From Chloroflexota bacterium (GTDB lineage Bacteria; Chloroflexota; Dehalococcoidia; Bin125): DNA of 64,000 nucleotides. The translations under genes and the position numbers were made by a program. Each line of letters starts with the position of its first letter. The stretch's first letter is position 1. A model generated the notes under the pieces. That model ran no database searches. It was not told where the DNA came from and worked only from the letters and a program-made list of their open reading frames with translations. The DNA lies in contig JAPPNI010000007.1 of NCBI GenBank assembly GCA_028873865.1, positions 1 through 64,000 on the forward strand. The letters run 5' to 3'. Of this stretch, positions 16,048 through 24,420 are shown piece after piece.

Positions 16048-17007
16048 ATGAGCGCGCCACTACCGGTCATCATCCAGGGACTTGGCCCAATCGGACTGCG
16101 AATCACCGAAGCGGCGCTGAACGACAGTTTCCTCGAGGTGGTGGGGGCAGTGGAGATCAATCCGGACATGATCGGACGGCCGCTATCGGACTTCGTCGAG
16201 GGTGCGCCGGACGTCACGATCCGTCAGTCGATCGCCGCCGCACGGGTCGACTCCCGTTCCGACGGCGGCATCCTGATTCATTGCACCGGCTCCTACCTTG
16301 AGCAGGTTTCGGCCCAGATCGAGGAGGCGCTGCGCCAGGACCTGCATGTCGTCTCGACCTGCGAAGAGTTGGCGTTCGCCCAGGCCCGCCACCCGGAGAT
16401 CGCCGCCGGCCTCGACGTCCTGGCCCGACGCGCAGAACGGACGGTGGTCGGCACCGGCGTCAATCCCGGATTCCTGATGGACGCGCTGCCGGCGTCGCTG
16501 TCCTCGATCTCACACAGCATCAAGTCGGTCTCGGTCAAGCGAGTGCAGGATCCGTCGCGTCGGCGCATTCCCTTCCAGGAGAAGGTGGGAATGGGGATCT
16601 CGAAGGCGCAATGGCAAGCGAAGCTCGACGCCGGCGGCTTCGGGCATGTGGGGCTGATGGAATCGGCGAGATTGCTCGCCTACCCGCTCGGCTGGAAGAT
16701 CGTTGACTGGCGCCACGACATGGCTCCCTGTGAAGTTCCGGGGCAGGAATTGGTCGCGGGGACACTGGAGACTCTGGAGGGCTCGACCTTTGACGGCCAC
16801 ACCATCCGGCTGCACTTCGAGGCGAATGCGTCGGTCGACGAGGAATACGACGAGATCGTGGTCGACGGCACGCCGCCGCTCAAGCTGCGCTTCGAGGGCG
16901 GCGTCTTTGGCGATGAGGCGACGGCGGCGTCGGTGCTGCGCGCCGCCCGGGTGATCCCCCATACCCGGCGTGGTCTGATGACGGTGCTCGATCTGCCGCT
17001 GCGTTAA
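16048..17007 (+). CDS. DapB-like NAD(P)-dependent dehydrogenase
   Basis: 319-residue Rossmann enzyme of the dihydrodipicolinate reductase-like family. The nucleotide site is VIIQGLGPIGLRITEAAL near the N-terminus. HCTGSYLEQV and VVSTCEELAFAQ resemble 2,4-diaminopentanoate dehydrogenase-type proteins rather than true DapB, and GTGVNPGFLMDALP matches that branch. The C-terminal half is longer than in biosynthetic DapB. True lysine-pathway context (dapL, dapF) lies 17 kb away, so I do not call this dapB. Likely role is in amino-acid or amine breakdown. A flavin reductase gene follows by 39 bases. Confidence 0.8.
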   Translation: MSAPLPVIIQGLGPIGLRITEAALNDSFLEVVGAVEINPDMIGRPLSDFVEGAPDVTIRQSIAAARVDSRSDGGILIHCTGSYLEQVSAQIEEALRQDLHVVSTCEELAFAQARHPEIAAGLDVLARRAERTVVGTGVNPGFLMDALPASLSSISHSIKSVSVKRVQDPSRRRIPFQEKVGMGISKAQWQAKLDAGGFGHVGLMESARLLAYPLGWKIVDWRHDMAPCEVPGQELVAGTLETLEGSTFDGHTIRLHFEANASVDEEYDEIVVDGTPPLKLRFEGGVFGDEATAASVLRAARVIPHTRRGLMTVLDLPLR

Positions 17008-17046
17008 ACTGGGCATTCGCCCGATAGACGCCGAAAGGGGATCGCC

Positions 17047-17556
17047 ATGAACTTCGACGACCGAGAGTTCCGAAACGCCCTGGGTATGTTCCCGAGCGGC
17101 GTCACCGTGATCACGACCGGGACCGATCCGAACTTCGTCGGTATGACGGCCCAGTCCTTCTCCTCGCTCTCCCTCGATCCGCCGCTGGTGTTGGTCTGCG
17201 TCGACAAGGGCGCGAGCGTACTCCCGCTGCTCAAGGAAACCGGCGCGTACACGGTCAACATCTTGCCCGACACGGCCATGGATACCTCGAACTTCTTCGC
17301 CAGCAGCAAGCGTCCGCCGCCGCCCCACCAGTTTGACGAGCAGGAACACGTCGTGGGCGAGACCGGTCAGCCGCGCCTGGCCAGCGCGACGATGGTCTTC
17401 GACTGCACGATTCACTCAGTCTTCGAGGGCGGCGACCACGAGATCATCGTGGGCGAAGTCAAAGCGTTCGAGAAGCAGTCGGACGAAGAACCGATCCTCT
17501 TCTACGGCGGCAACTACCGGAAGATGGGTCCGCCCGACCCGTCGATGAGCTGGTAG
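17047..17556 (+). CDS. flavin reductase family protein (FMN-binding split barrel)
   Basis: 169 residues, the full length of the flavin reductase-like split-barrel family that reduces FMN or FAD with NAD(P)H, often for a partner monooxygenase. Family landmarks are the opening FRNALGMFPSGVTVITT, the flavin-contact segment GMTAQSFSSLSLDPPLVLVCV, YTVNILPD and the closing ILFYGGNYRKMG. The ATG has AAAGGGGATCGCC upstream as ribosome site. No monooxygenase is adjacent, so any partner is encoded elsewhere. Confidence 0.88.
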   Translation: MNFDDREFRNALGMFPSGVTVITTGTDPNFVGMTAQSFSSLSLDPPLVLVCVDKGASVLPLLKETGAYTVNILPDTAMDTSNFFASSKRPPPPHQFDEQEHVVGETGQPRLASATMVFDCTIHSVFEGGDHEIIVGEVKAFEKQSDEEPILFYGGNYRKMGPPDPSMSW

Positions 17557-17577
17557 CTCCTCGAATCAAGGTCTGTC

Positions 17578-18135
17578 ATGTGCGTGCAGGGGATGGATGA
17601 CCGGCCACTGCTGGCGACCGATCCGCCGCTGCCCGCCGACGACTTCGTGCCCGCGCTCTGGGTACCGCTGACCCGCGCGTTGCGGGCTCGGCGTCGGTTA
17701 ATCCAGATGGTCGAAGTTCTGCCGGCCGAGCAGTGGCTGAGGGAGTCGGCTGCGCCGCAGTGGTCTCGTCGCGACGTGCTGGCGCACCTGGCAGCGTCGG
17801 ATCGCCGCTATCACGACGTGTTGAACGCGGTCCTCAACGGATCGCCGTTGGAGGAGTGGAAGCCGGATCCGTCGCTGCCGGGTCAGGAACTGGACATGGC
17901 CAACGCCCTGGGCGCCGAACGATTCCTCGGCCAGCCCGCCCACGCCCTGGCCGAGCAACTGGAGGACGGATCGAAGAAGTCGACCATGCTCCTCGCCGCT
18001 CTGACGGAGGACCAGGTGCTCATGCGGATGGGTTTCGCCGGGAACGCCCTGTCCCTGCTGGAGGCATGGGCCGCACACGACAACGATCATGCCGACGACA
18101 TCATCAACGGCCCGAAGATGATGCGGACGCTGTAG
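17578..18135 (+). CDS. DinB-like four-helix protein
   Basis: 185-residue protein resembling the DinB/maleylpyruvate isomerase N-terminal superfamily, a metal-binding four-helix bundle. Candidate metal ligands are the His of DVLAHLAASDRRYH in the second helix and HDNDHADDI near the C-terminus, the usual H...HxxxH pattern. W-rich early segments (EQWLRESAAPQWSRRD) also fit. Some family members use mycothiol or bacillithiol, and the role here is unknown. The start could be ATG 17578 or ATG 17593. It follows the flavin reductase by 21 bases. Confidence 0.72.
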   Translation: MCVQGMDDRPLLATDPPLPADDFVPALWVPLTRALRARRRLIQMVEVLPAEQWLRESAAPQWSRRDVLAHLAASDRRYHDVLNAVLNGSPLEEWKPDPSLPGQELDMANALGAERFLGQPAHALAEQLEDGSKKSTMLLAALTEDQVLMRMGFAGNALSLLEAWAAHDNDHADDIINGPKMMRTL

Positions 18136-18157
18136 CCCTCGGCGCCGCCGAACGGAT

Positions 18158-19012
18158 CTACTTGCCGACGCGAAGCCGAGCTTCGAGCAACCGCTCCACC
18201 CTGGAGACCTCGAGGCGGTCGACAAATGCATCAACCAGCGCGTTGGCCATGGAGTCGGCGCCCTGGGTCATCAACATTTGCAGGAGACCTCGCTTGGGCC
18301 GGACCAGCGTGGTTCGCTTCTCGATGCCGGCGGCGGCGGCGGCCCATTCGACGGCGTCGCTCAGGTCTCCGAGTTGGTCAACCAGGCCGAGTTCGTGCGC
18401 CTCGGCTCCGGTGTGAATCTCACCGGATGCAAGAGCGGCGACCTGATCACGGCTGAGCTCCGGTCGGCCTTCGGCGACGATGTCGACGAATCGCTCGTAC
18501 ACCGACTGAATCAGCGCGTCGAGCTTTTCATCTTCCTCCGGTGTTGTCTCGCGGAAGAGCGAGCCCATGTCCTTGTATTCGCCGGCGGCGCGGGTGCGCA
18601 TCTTGACGCCGACGCGGTCGAGCGCTTCCGAGATCATCGGCGCGGTCCAGATCACGCCGATCGAGCCGACGACGGAAGTCGGCAGGGCGAAGATCGGGTT
18701 CGCGGCGCAGGCGATCATATAGCCGCCTGAGGCTCCGACTCCACGGATCGCGGCCGCGACCGGCTTCTTGTCCGAGAGCCGCCTGGCCGCGAGATACAGC
18801 GCCTCAGACGCAGCTGCGCCGCCTCCGGGAGAGTCGATGTCGAGGACCACGGCGGGGTAGCGAGGATTCTCGGCAATGCTGCTGAAGGTGCGTGCCAGTT
18901 CGCGCGGGTTGAGGCGCGCGCCGATCTGTCCGGCCACTTCGACGACCGCGACGCGCGGCGGGAAGAGGTACTGCTCGAAGTCCATGGTCGATGATCCAAT
19001 CTTCGTCGGCAT
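18158..19012 (-). CDS. S49 family peptidase (SppA-like)
   Basis: 284 residues, the short form of signal peptide peptidase A. The Ser/Lys catalytic pair is visible as Ser95 in GVGASGGYMIACAA and Lys147 in AAGEYKDMGS, with the preceding LDIDSPGGGAAASEAL and SVVGSIGVIW strands of the crotonase-like fold. No clear signal peptide or membrane helix is seen at the N-terminus, so it may act at the inner membrane face or in the cytoplasm. An in-frame ATG at 18985 is an alternative start. It is divergent from the Rieske gene and convergent with the DinB-like gene. Confidence 0.87.
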   Translation of the reverse strand: MPTKIGSSTMDFEQYLFPPRVAVVEVAGQIGARLNPRELARTFSSIAENPRYPAVVLDIDSPGGGAAASEALYLAARRLSDKKPVAAAIRGVGASGGYMIACAANPIFALPTSVVGSIGVIWTAPMISEALDRVGVKMRTRAAGEYKDMGSLFRETTPEEDEKLDALIQSVYERFVDIVAEGRPELSRDQVAALASGEIHTGAEAHELGLVDQLGDLSDAVEWAAAAAGIEKRTTLVRPKRGLLQMLMTQGADSMANALVDAFVDRLEVSRVERLLEARLRVGK

Positions 19013-19110
19013 TGACTCAGTGTATGAGCGCCGCCTGCTTGCGTTGACTGTGTAACGGCGCCAAGCGATGATCTGTCACATGGGCCGCAAATGCCTAGAG
19101 GGAGGCCGCC

Positions 19111-19488
19111 GTGACCGAGACCGCCGTCTGTCCGCTGTCGGAGCTGCCGCCGGGTGAGGTCACCGCCGCTGATCTCGACGGTACCCGGGTGTGCGTCGCG
19201 AATGTGCACGGAGAAATTTTCGCTGTGCAGGACAAGTGCCCGCACCTCTTCGCTCCGCTCTCCGTGGGAGAGCTGAAGAATGCGCATATCGTCTGTCCCT
19301 GGCACGATTCCGAGTTCGACATGCGCACCGGGCAGACCAAGTCCTGGCTGCCCAACGGCATCTGGAACATGATCCACAAACTGATGCCGCCACCGCCGCC
19401 ATTCATCAAGAACAAGATCGAGCCCGAGTACATCCAGACATTCCAGACCCGCGTGGACGACGGGACGATCTACGTCTCCGACGAGTAG
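19111..19488 (+). CDS. Rieske 2Fe-2S ferredoxin-like protein
   Basis: 125-residue single-domain Rieske protein. The two cluster-binding boxes are Cys43-Pro-His45 (DKCPHLFAPL) and Cys62-Pro-Trp-His65 (VCPWHDSEFD), each with the CxH/CxxH ligands. Such small proteins carry electrons to oxygenases, like the NirD/BphF type. A run of five prolines (KLMPPPPPFIKNK) between the cluster domain and the last strand is unusual for this size class. No oxygenase alpha subunit is near. An inverted repeat just after the stop separates it from the convergent SDR gene. Confidence 0.88.
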   Translation: MTETAVCPLSELPPGEVTAADLDGTRVCVANVHGEIFAVQDKCPHLFAPLSVGELKNAHIVCPWHDSEFDMRTGQTKSWLPNGIWNMIHKLMPPPPPFIKNKIEPEYIQTFQTRVDDGTIYVSDE

Positions 19489-19493
19489 GGCGG

Positions 19494-19520
19494 TCGTCCG
19501 CCGCGAGCTCGTGCGGACGA
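19494..19520. terminator. stem-loop between convergent genes
   Basis: TCGTCCGC (19494-19501) pairs perfectly with GCGGACGA (19513-19520) around an 11-base loop. It fills the gap between the Rieske and SDR stop codons. No T-run is present, so it would act as a bidirectional barrier or stabiliser rather than a classic intrinsic terminator. Confidence 0.5.
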
Positions 19521-20339
19521 TCAGACGTCGCGCAGTTGCCGAATCCAATGGTTGACCGAAGTCATGCCGCCATCGGCGACGATGGCCTGCCCGGTGATGA
19601 ACGACGAGTCGTCGCTGGCGAGGAACAGGGCCAGGTTGGCGATGTCCTCCGGCTCGCCGGCACGAGCCATTGGTGACATGAGCGCCCCGCGCGCGCGGAT
19701 CGCCTCACGGTCAGCCTCGGTCTGCGGCGCATCGCTTGGGAGTCCGAAGCGTGAGGTGACTTGCCCCGGCACGATGACATTGACGCGGATGTTCTTGTGC
19801 GATAACTCGGCGGCGGCATTGCGGGTGAGCGCGTGTACACCTGCCTTGGCGGCACTGTAGCCGGCTGCCGAAGTGACGCCGCTGATCGCGCCGATGGAGG
19901 AGGTCGAAATGATCGAACCGCCGCCGGCCGATTCAAGCAATGGAATGGCGAACTTCATGCCAAGAAACACCGCTCGCAAGTTGACTGCGATGTAGTCGTC
20001 GAATTGCTCAGCGGTCATGTCCTGGATGAGGGCCTCGCCCGCATTGCCCGGTCCGGCGTTGTTGAAGACGACGTTGAGCTGGCCCCAGCGCTCCATCGCG
20101 ATGTCGAACGCGGCCTCGAGCTGGTCGGCGAAACGCACGTCCGCGACAACCGGCAGCGCTTGCTCGCCGATCTCGTCGGCCGCTGCTCGCAACCGATCCC
20201 GGTTGCGCCCAACGAGAACGACGTTGGCTCCGTGCTCCGCAAACAGCCGGGCGGATGCAAGCCCAATCCCGGCGCTGGCTCCGACAATCAGTGCCGTCTT
20301 GCCGCTGAGCTTGGGATCGGCCGACTGAATCAGTGGCAC
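19521..20339 (-). CDS. short-chain dehydrogenase/reductase
   Basis: 272-residue classical SDR. The cofactor site is ALIVGASAGIGLASA, NNAG occurs in VVFNNAGPGNAG, and the catalytic residues are Ser in STSSIGAIS and Tyr-x-x-x-Lys in YSAAKAG. The C-terminal FITGQAIVADGGMTS is the usual family closing. Arg rather than Asp follows the second strand (LVGRNRDRL), which favours NADP(H). It lies 27 bases after the crotonase gene on the same strand, suggesting a shared acyl-CoA or hydroxy-acid catabolic role. Substrate not identifiable. Confidence 0.88.
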   Translation of the reverse strand: MPLIQSADPKLSGKTALIVGASAGIGLASARLFAEHGANVVLVGRNRDRLRAAADEIGEQALPVVADVRFADQLEAAFDIAMERWGQLNVVFNNAGPGNAGEALIQDMTAEQFDDYIAVNLRAVFLGMKFAIPLLESAGGGSIISTSSIGAISGVTSAAGYSAAKAGVHALTRNAAAELSHKNIRVNVIVPGQVTSRFGLPSDAPQTEADREAIRARGALMSPMARAGEPEDIANLALFLASDDSSFITGQAIVADGGMTSVNHWIRQLRDV

Positions 20340-20366
20340 CAGGAGCGTTCCCTTGCTGAATGGGGC

Positions 20367-21173
20367 TCAGAACCCCCGGAAGTTCGGTTCGCGCTTCTCG
20401 GCGAAGGCCTTGGGGCCTTCGACCGCGTCCTCGGTCGAGCGGGCGATGACCATTGCGTGGTCGGCCATTTCCAGTGATTCGTGCAGTCCAGTCTCGGCGG
20501 AGCGGTAGGCAAGGCGCTTGATCATCTGCACCGAGACCGCGGGCATCCGGGAGATCTGGCCGGCCAGCTCGAAGGTCGCAGGCATCAGCTCGTCGTGTTC
20601 GACGACCTGGCTGACGTAGCCCATCTCGAGCGCTTCCTCAGCGGTGAAGATCTTGCCCGTCCACATCAGTTCGAGCGCCTTGGACATGCCGACGATGCGC
20701 GGCAGGTAGTAGGCGCCGCCGTCACCGGGGATCAGCGCCATGCGCACGTAGGCCATGCCGAACTTGGCCCGGTCGGAGGCGATCCGCAGGTCGGCCATTG
20801 AAGCCATGTCCATACCCGCGCCGACGGCCGCGCCGTTGACGGCGGCGATGTACGGCTTCTCGCAGTTGAACAGCGCGCGCGGAACGCGCTGGACCGAGTT
20901 GCGCAGCGAGTTGCGGTTGGCGGCCGGTGCGTTGGGATCGCCGCCGAGCACGTCGGCGCCGGCCCGCTCGCGGCCGACGTCGGCGCCGGAGCAGAAGCCG
21001 CGGCCCTCGCCGGTGACGACGATCACGCGCACGTCCTGGTCGACCGAAGCCCGAATGATCGACTCCTGCCAGGCGTCGAGCATCTCGTTGGAGAAGGCGT
21101 TCAGCTTCTCGGGACGGTTGAGCGTGATCACGGCGATGTGATCCTGCACGTCGTAGAGCAGTTCTTCGGTCAT
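20367..21173 (-). CDS. enoyl-CoA hydratase/isomerase family protein
   Basis: 268-residue crotonase. The oxyanion-hole segments are GRGFCSGADVG and NGAAVGAGMDMASMADLRIAS, with the N-terminal TLNRPEKLNAFS typical of the family. In the second segment GAAVGAG precedes the helix. The position of the general-base glutamates of true enoyl-CoA hydratase reads GDGGAYYLPRIVG, so one acid residue (Asp) is retained, closer to isomerase/hydrolase members. It lies upstream of the SDR gene in one transcription unit. Decamer array B lies just upstream of its start. Confidence 0.88.
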   Translation of the reverse strand: MTEELLYDVQDHIAVITLNRPEKLNAFSNEMLDAWQESIIRASVDQDVRVIVVTGEGRGFCSGADVGRERAGADVLGGDPNAPAANRNSLRNSVQRVPRALFNCEKPYIAAVNGAAVGAGMDMASMADLRIASDRAKFGMAYVRMALIPGDGGAYYLPRIVGMSKALELMWTGKIFTAEEALEMGYVSQVVEHDELMPATFELAGQISRMPAVSVQMIKRLAYRSAETGLHESLEMADHAMVIARSTEDAVEGPKAFAEKREPNFRGF

Positions 21174-21194
21174 GGCGGGGAATCCTGCGCTTTC

Positions 21195-21231
21195 CGTTCG
21201 TGTGTGTTCGGACCTGTTCGGTTCTGTTCGC
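21195..21231. repeat. decamer array B1
   Basis: CGTTCG, TGTTCGG, TGTTCGG and TGTTCGC begin at 21195, 21205, 21215 and 21225, exactly 10 bases apart. The array lies immediately upstream of the crotonase start codon (21173) and 64 bases past the stop of the SDR gene to the right. Confidence 0.7.
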
Positions 21232-21249
21232 CTGAAATCGGCTCGGCGG

Positions 21250-21289
21250 CGTCCTGAATTGTCCAGATTTGTTCGGATTCGTCCGGATT
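21250..21289. repeat. decamer array B2 (diverged)
   Basis: Four further 10-base units, CGTCCTGAAT, TGTCCAGATT, TGTTCGGATT and CGTCCGGATT, start at 21250, 21260, 21270 and 21280. They run in the same direction as B1 but shifted by half a period. This looks like an older or differently selected copy of the same repeat. Confidence 0.6.
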
Positions 21290-21294
21290 CTGGC

Positions 21295-22086
21295 CTAATT
21301 CATCCGCATGCCGCCATCAACGTTCAGTGATTGTCCAGTGATGTTCTGGGCGTCATCGGAGGCGAAGAAGACGGCCGCTTTGCCGATGTCGCTGGGCGTC
21401 TGCTCGCGCTGGAGCGGCATATTGGACGCAATCACCGCCTCGAAGCGCTCGCGGCGATCGACGACCTCCTCGGTGTGGTCGCCGGCGAACATGCCCTCGA
21501 TCTGCCGCCAGAGGTCGGTCCAGAGCAGACCGGGGCAGATCGCGTTGACGTTGATGTTGAATCGCCCGAGCTCAGCGGCCTGGGATTGGGTAATGCTGAT
21601 CGCCCCCGCCTTGGAAGCCGAGTACGAGGCCATCCCGCCTCCAATCCGACCGGCAATCGAGGCGATGTTGACGATCTTGCCGCCGCCCTGTTCCTTGAAG
21701 TGGGGCGCGACAACCGAGGTGACCTTCCAGATGCCCTTGAGATTGACCTCGTAGCAGCGATCCCAGTCCTCTTCGGTCTCGTCGGCGCCGAAGTTGTCGG
21801 GCGGGACACCGGCGTTGTTGACGAGGATGTCGATCTGGCCCATCTGGCTGACCGCCTCGGCGACCTGCGACTCAATCGAGTCCTCGCTGGTGACATCCAT
21901 CTCCAACGCGAGTGCGGTGACCCCGTGCTCATCCTGCAACTCGCCGGCGGTACGAACGGCATCGTCGATCAGGAGGTCGCAGATCACAATGCTGGCGCCC
22001 TCCCTGGCCAGTTCCGTCGCGATGCCTTTGCCGATCCCACGCGCTGCCCCGGTGACCAGCGCAACTTTCCCATTCAGTCGTCCCAT
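21295..22086 (-). CDS. short-chain dehydrogenase/reductase, tandem paralogue 1
   Basis: 263-residue classical SDR. It has VALVTGAARGIGKGIAT at the nucleotide site, Asp after the second strand (VICDLLIDD) suggesting NAD, ILVNNAGVPPDNF, catalytic Ser in NIASIAGRIGGG and YSASKAG, and the ending GQSLNVDGGMRMN. It is a clear duplicate of the next gene (22268-23059), differing mainly in the strand-2 to helix region and the active-site loop. CYEVNLKGIWKV and GLLWTDLWRQIEGM are shared almost word for word. The substrate loop GLLWTDLWRQIEGMFAG is unusual and may bind a bulky substrate. Confidence 0.88.
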   Translation of the reverse strand: MGRLNGKVALVTGAARGIGKGIATELAREGASIVICDLLIDDAVRTAGELQDEHGVTALALEMDVTSEDSIESQVAEAVSQMGQIDILVNNAGVPPDNFGADETEEDWDRCYEVNLKGIWKVTSVVAPHFKEQGGGKIVNIASIAGRIGGGMASYSASKAGAISITQSQAAELGRFNINVNAICPGLLWTDLWRQIEGMFAGDHTEEVVDRRERFEAVIASNMPLQREQTPSDIGKAAVFFASDDAQNITGQSLNVDGGMRMN

Positions 22087-22207
22087 GTTTGGGCTCCAGT
22101 TCTAGTACCGCTCAGCCTAACGGCCACCTGGATTTTCGGGTCCCGAGAGCGAACAAGAGCAGCACGTGCGCGTTCAACGCGGAGAAGCCGCGCGGCCCTT
22201 GGGCAGG

Positions 22208-22244
22208 CGTTCGGCAGTGTTCGGATGCGTTCGGATGTGTTCGG
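22208..22244. repeat. decamer array C
   Basis: CGTTCGG, TGTTCGG, CGTTCGG and TGTTCGG start at 22208, 22218, 22228 and 22238, exactly 10 bases apart, in the gap between the two duplicated SDR genes. The rest of this 181-base gap shows nothing I can identify. Confidence 0.7.
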
Positions 22245-22267
22245 TTCGGTCCTGGTCGAGCTTCGGC

Positions 22268-23059
22268 TCAGTTCATCCGCATCCCGCCGTCGACGTTCAA
22301 CGCCTGACCGGTGATGTTGCCGGCGTCCTCGGAGGCGAGGAACGCGACGGCCTTGCCGATGTCCTCGGGCGTCTGTTCGCGCCCCAGCGGCATGTTGTTG
22401 GCGACCGCTGTCTCGAACGCGGCGCGGCGGTCGACGACCTCATCCGCGTCGTCGCCGATGAGCATGCCTTCGAGCTTGCGCCACATGTCGGTCCAGAGCA
22501 GGCCAGGGCAGACGGCGTTGACGTTGATGTTGTGCGGTCCCAGTTCGACGGACTGCGACTGGGTCAGGCTGACCGCGCCGGCCTTGGAGGCTGAATACGC
22601 GGCAATCGTGCCGCCCCGCCGAGCGGCGATCGAAGCGATGTTGACGATCTTGCCGCCGCCGTTCTCGATGAAGTGTGGCTTCAGCGCGCTGCTGACCTTC
22701 CAGATCGCCTTGAGATTGACCTCGTAGCATCGGTCCCAGTCCGACTCGACCTCGTCCTCGCTGAGGTGATCGGGTGCGACGCCGGCATTGTTGACGAGGA
22801 TGTCGATCCGGCCCATCTCGGCGATCGCCTGCTCAACGTTGGTCGAGATAGAGTCGTCGCTGGTCACGTCCATTTCGAGCGCCAGCGTGGTCACGCCGTG
22901 CCGATTCTGCAGCTCGCCCGCCGTCTGGTAGGCCAGATCAATCAGCAGGTCGGCGACGATCACATCGGCGCCTTCCCTGGCCAACACCGTGGCGATGCCC
23001 TTGCCGATGCCTCGCGCCGAGCCCGTGACCAGCGCAACCTTGCCGTCCAGTCGTCCCAT
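22268..23059 (-). CDS. short-chain dehydrogenase/reductase, tandem paralogue 2
   Basis: Same family, length and ending (GQALNVDGGMRMN) as the gene at 21295-22086. It has VALVTGSARGIGKGIAT, VADLLIDL, ILVNNAGVAPDHL, NIASIAARRGGT and YSASKAG. I start at the ATG giving MGRLDGK to match its paralogue; an ATG at 23068 would add three residues. The pair arose by duplication and lies on the same strand. The intergenic spacer between them carries decamer array C. An MFS gene lies upstream (24 bases) on the same strand. Confidence 0.88.
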   Translation of the reverse strand: MGRLDGKVALVTGSARGIGKGIATVLAREGADVIVADLLIDLAYQTAGELQNRHGVTTLALEMDVTSDDSISTNVEQAIAEMGRIDILVNNAGVAPDHLSEDEVESDWDRCYEVNLKAIWKVSSALKPHFIENGGGKIVNIASIAARRGGTIAAYSASKAGAVSLTQSQSVELGPHNINVNAVCPGLLWTDMWRKLEGMLIGDDADEVVDRRAAFETAVANNMPLGREQTPEDIGKAVAFLASEDAGNITGQALNVDGGMRMN

Positions 23060-23092
23060 GTTCTGCATCCTGTTCTGATCGATTCGACGCGC

Positions 23093-24403
23093 CTAGCCGG
23101 GGTCGAATTCACGTTTCTGGGGGGCGTTTCGGCTGGCGATCAGGTTAGCTGCCAGCCGGGCGATGGGCTTGCGATGAATCCTCGCCATCAGGATCAACAA
23201 GGCCAACGTCAGCGCGTTGACCGCGGCAATCGCGACCAGCACCGGCCGATAGCTGTCGTCAACCAGTCCGAGCAGCACACCGGCGGCGAACGGGCCAATC
23301 GCCAGGGCCACGTTGCCCATCGCCGTCTGCAGCGCCATCAGCGTGCCCAACCGGCGCAGACCGAACACGTCCGATGCGATTAACCCCTGCAGCGGCATCG
23401 TCTGACCCCAGACCAACCCGGCGATGATCGCCGACAGGTAAATCCAGTAAATCGGTCCGGCCGCGAGCAGCGCCAGCGTGCCCAGCAGCATCACGCCGTA
23501 CCCGACGCCGAGCGCCGGACGCAGACCGAGCAAGGACGCCATCGGACCGATCAGCGCGCGTCCGGGGATCGAGAGGAAGCCCCTCAGGCCGGTCAGCGCG
23601 CCCGCTGCGGTAATCGACATTCCGGCCGCAGTCGAGGCCGGAACGAAGTGATTGAGCAGCGCGCCCAATCCGAACGAGCTGGCGATCACCATCGCCAGCA
23701 TCACCTGCACTTCGCGCGAGCGCAGCGCCTCGCGCACGCCGCCGAAGCCGTGCTGGTTGGTCTGCAGACCAACGGCCGGCGTCGCTGACGGATCCGGGAG
23801 TGGAATCGGCGGCAGACGGCGAACCGAGAGCACGGCGGGCAACGAGATGACGGCAGCCACCACCAGCAGGATCCTGACCGCCCAGCGCCAGCCGAACTCG
23901 TCCGTAAACAGGCCGGTCAGGGGCATGAAGATGACCGACGAGAAGCCGCCGGTGGTGACCAGCACCGTCATCGCAGCGGTCTGGCGCTTCGGAAAGAGAC
24001 GCGCCGCGATCGGCATGGTCACGTTGTAGAACAGGCCGGCGATCGTGACCGCGCCGCCGACCGTCCAGAGGACGATGAACAGCCAGATGTTCTCGGAGTA
24101 GGAGGCGGCCATCAGGAAGAGCGTGCCCACGATCAGACCGGTCCAGAGCACCGGCCGGGGACCGAAAGCGTCGAGGATCCTTCCCGAGACCAGCGAGGTC
24201 GCGGCGCCCAGCAGGTACGAGCCCATGAAGGCCGCGTTGACGGCCGCAGAGGACCAGCCCTCGTCCTCCTGGATCGGTCCGGCGATGATGCCGAATCCGT
24301 AGAGCACGAGGCCATACGAGCCACAGGTGAGGACGCCGAGGAAGATGATTTGCCGCCAGGCCAGGAGCCAATCGCCAACGTCGCGGGCCGGTGGCAGCTT
24401 CAT
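23093..24403 (-). CDS. MFS transporter
   Basis: 436-residue membrane protein with about twelve hydrophobic segments. The first is WRQIIFLGVLTCGSYGLVLYG, and the loop between helices 2 and 3 reads SGRILDAFGPRPV, the major facilitator signature. It resembles monocarboxylate-type members, like the one at 8395-9807, but is only distantly similar to it. It is probably co-transcribed with the two SDR genes, so it may import their substrate. Its start codon is 17 bases from the first of three tandem palindromes shared with the divergent PTPS-like gene. Confidence 0.84.
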   Translation of the reverse strand: MKLPPARDVGDWLLAWRQIIFLGVLTCGSYGLVLYGFGIIAGPIQEDEGWSSAAVNAAFMGSYLLGAATSLVSGRILDAFGPRPVLWTGLIVGTLFLMAASYSENIWLFIVLWTVGGAVTIAGLFYNVTMPIAARLFPKRQTAAMTVLVTTGGFSSVIFMPLTGLFTDEFGWRWAVRILLVVAAVISLPAVLSVRRLPPIPLPDPSATPAVGLQTNQHGFGGVREALRSREVQVMLAMVIASSFGLGALLNHFVPASTAAGMSITAAGALTGLRGFLSIPGRALIGPMASLLGLRPALGVGYGVMLLGTLALLAAGPIYWIYLSAIIAGLVWGQTMPLQGLIASDVFGLRRLGTLMALQTAMGNVALAIGPFAAGVLLGLVDDSYRPVLVAIAAVNALTLALLILMARIHRKPIARLAANLIASRNAPQKREFDPG

Positions 24404-24420
24404 GGGCGCAGGCTAGGCGG

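Noticed and set aside
16048-17007. dapB of the lysine pathway
   Set aside because: Sequence fits 2,4-diaminopentanoate dehydrogenase-like proteins better, is longer than DapB and is far from dapL/dapF.
21195-21231. LexA/SOS boxes in the TGTTCG arrays
   Set aside because: LexA boxes need inverted GAAC...GTTC; here all units are direct repeats in one orientation and the inverted partner is missing.
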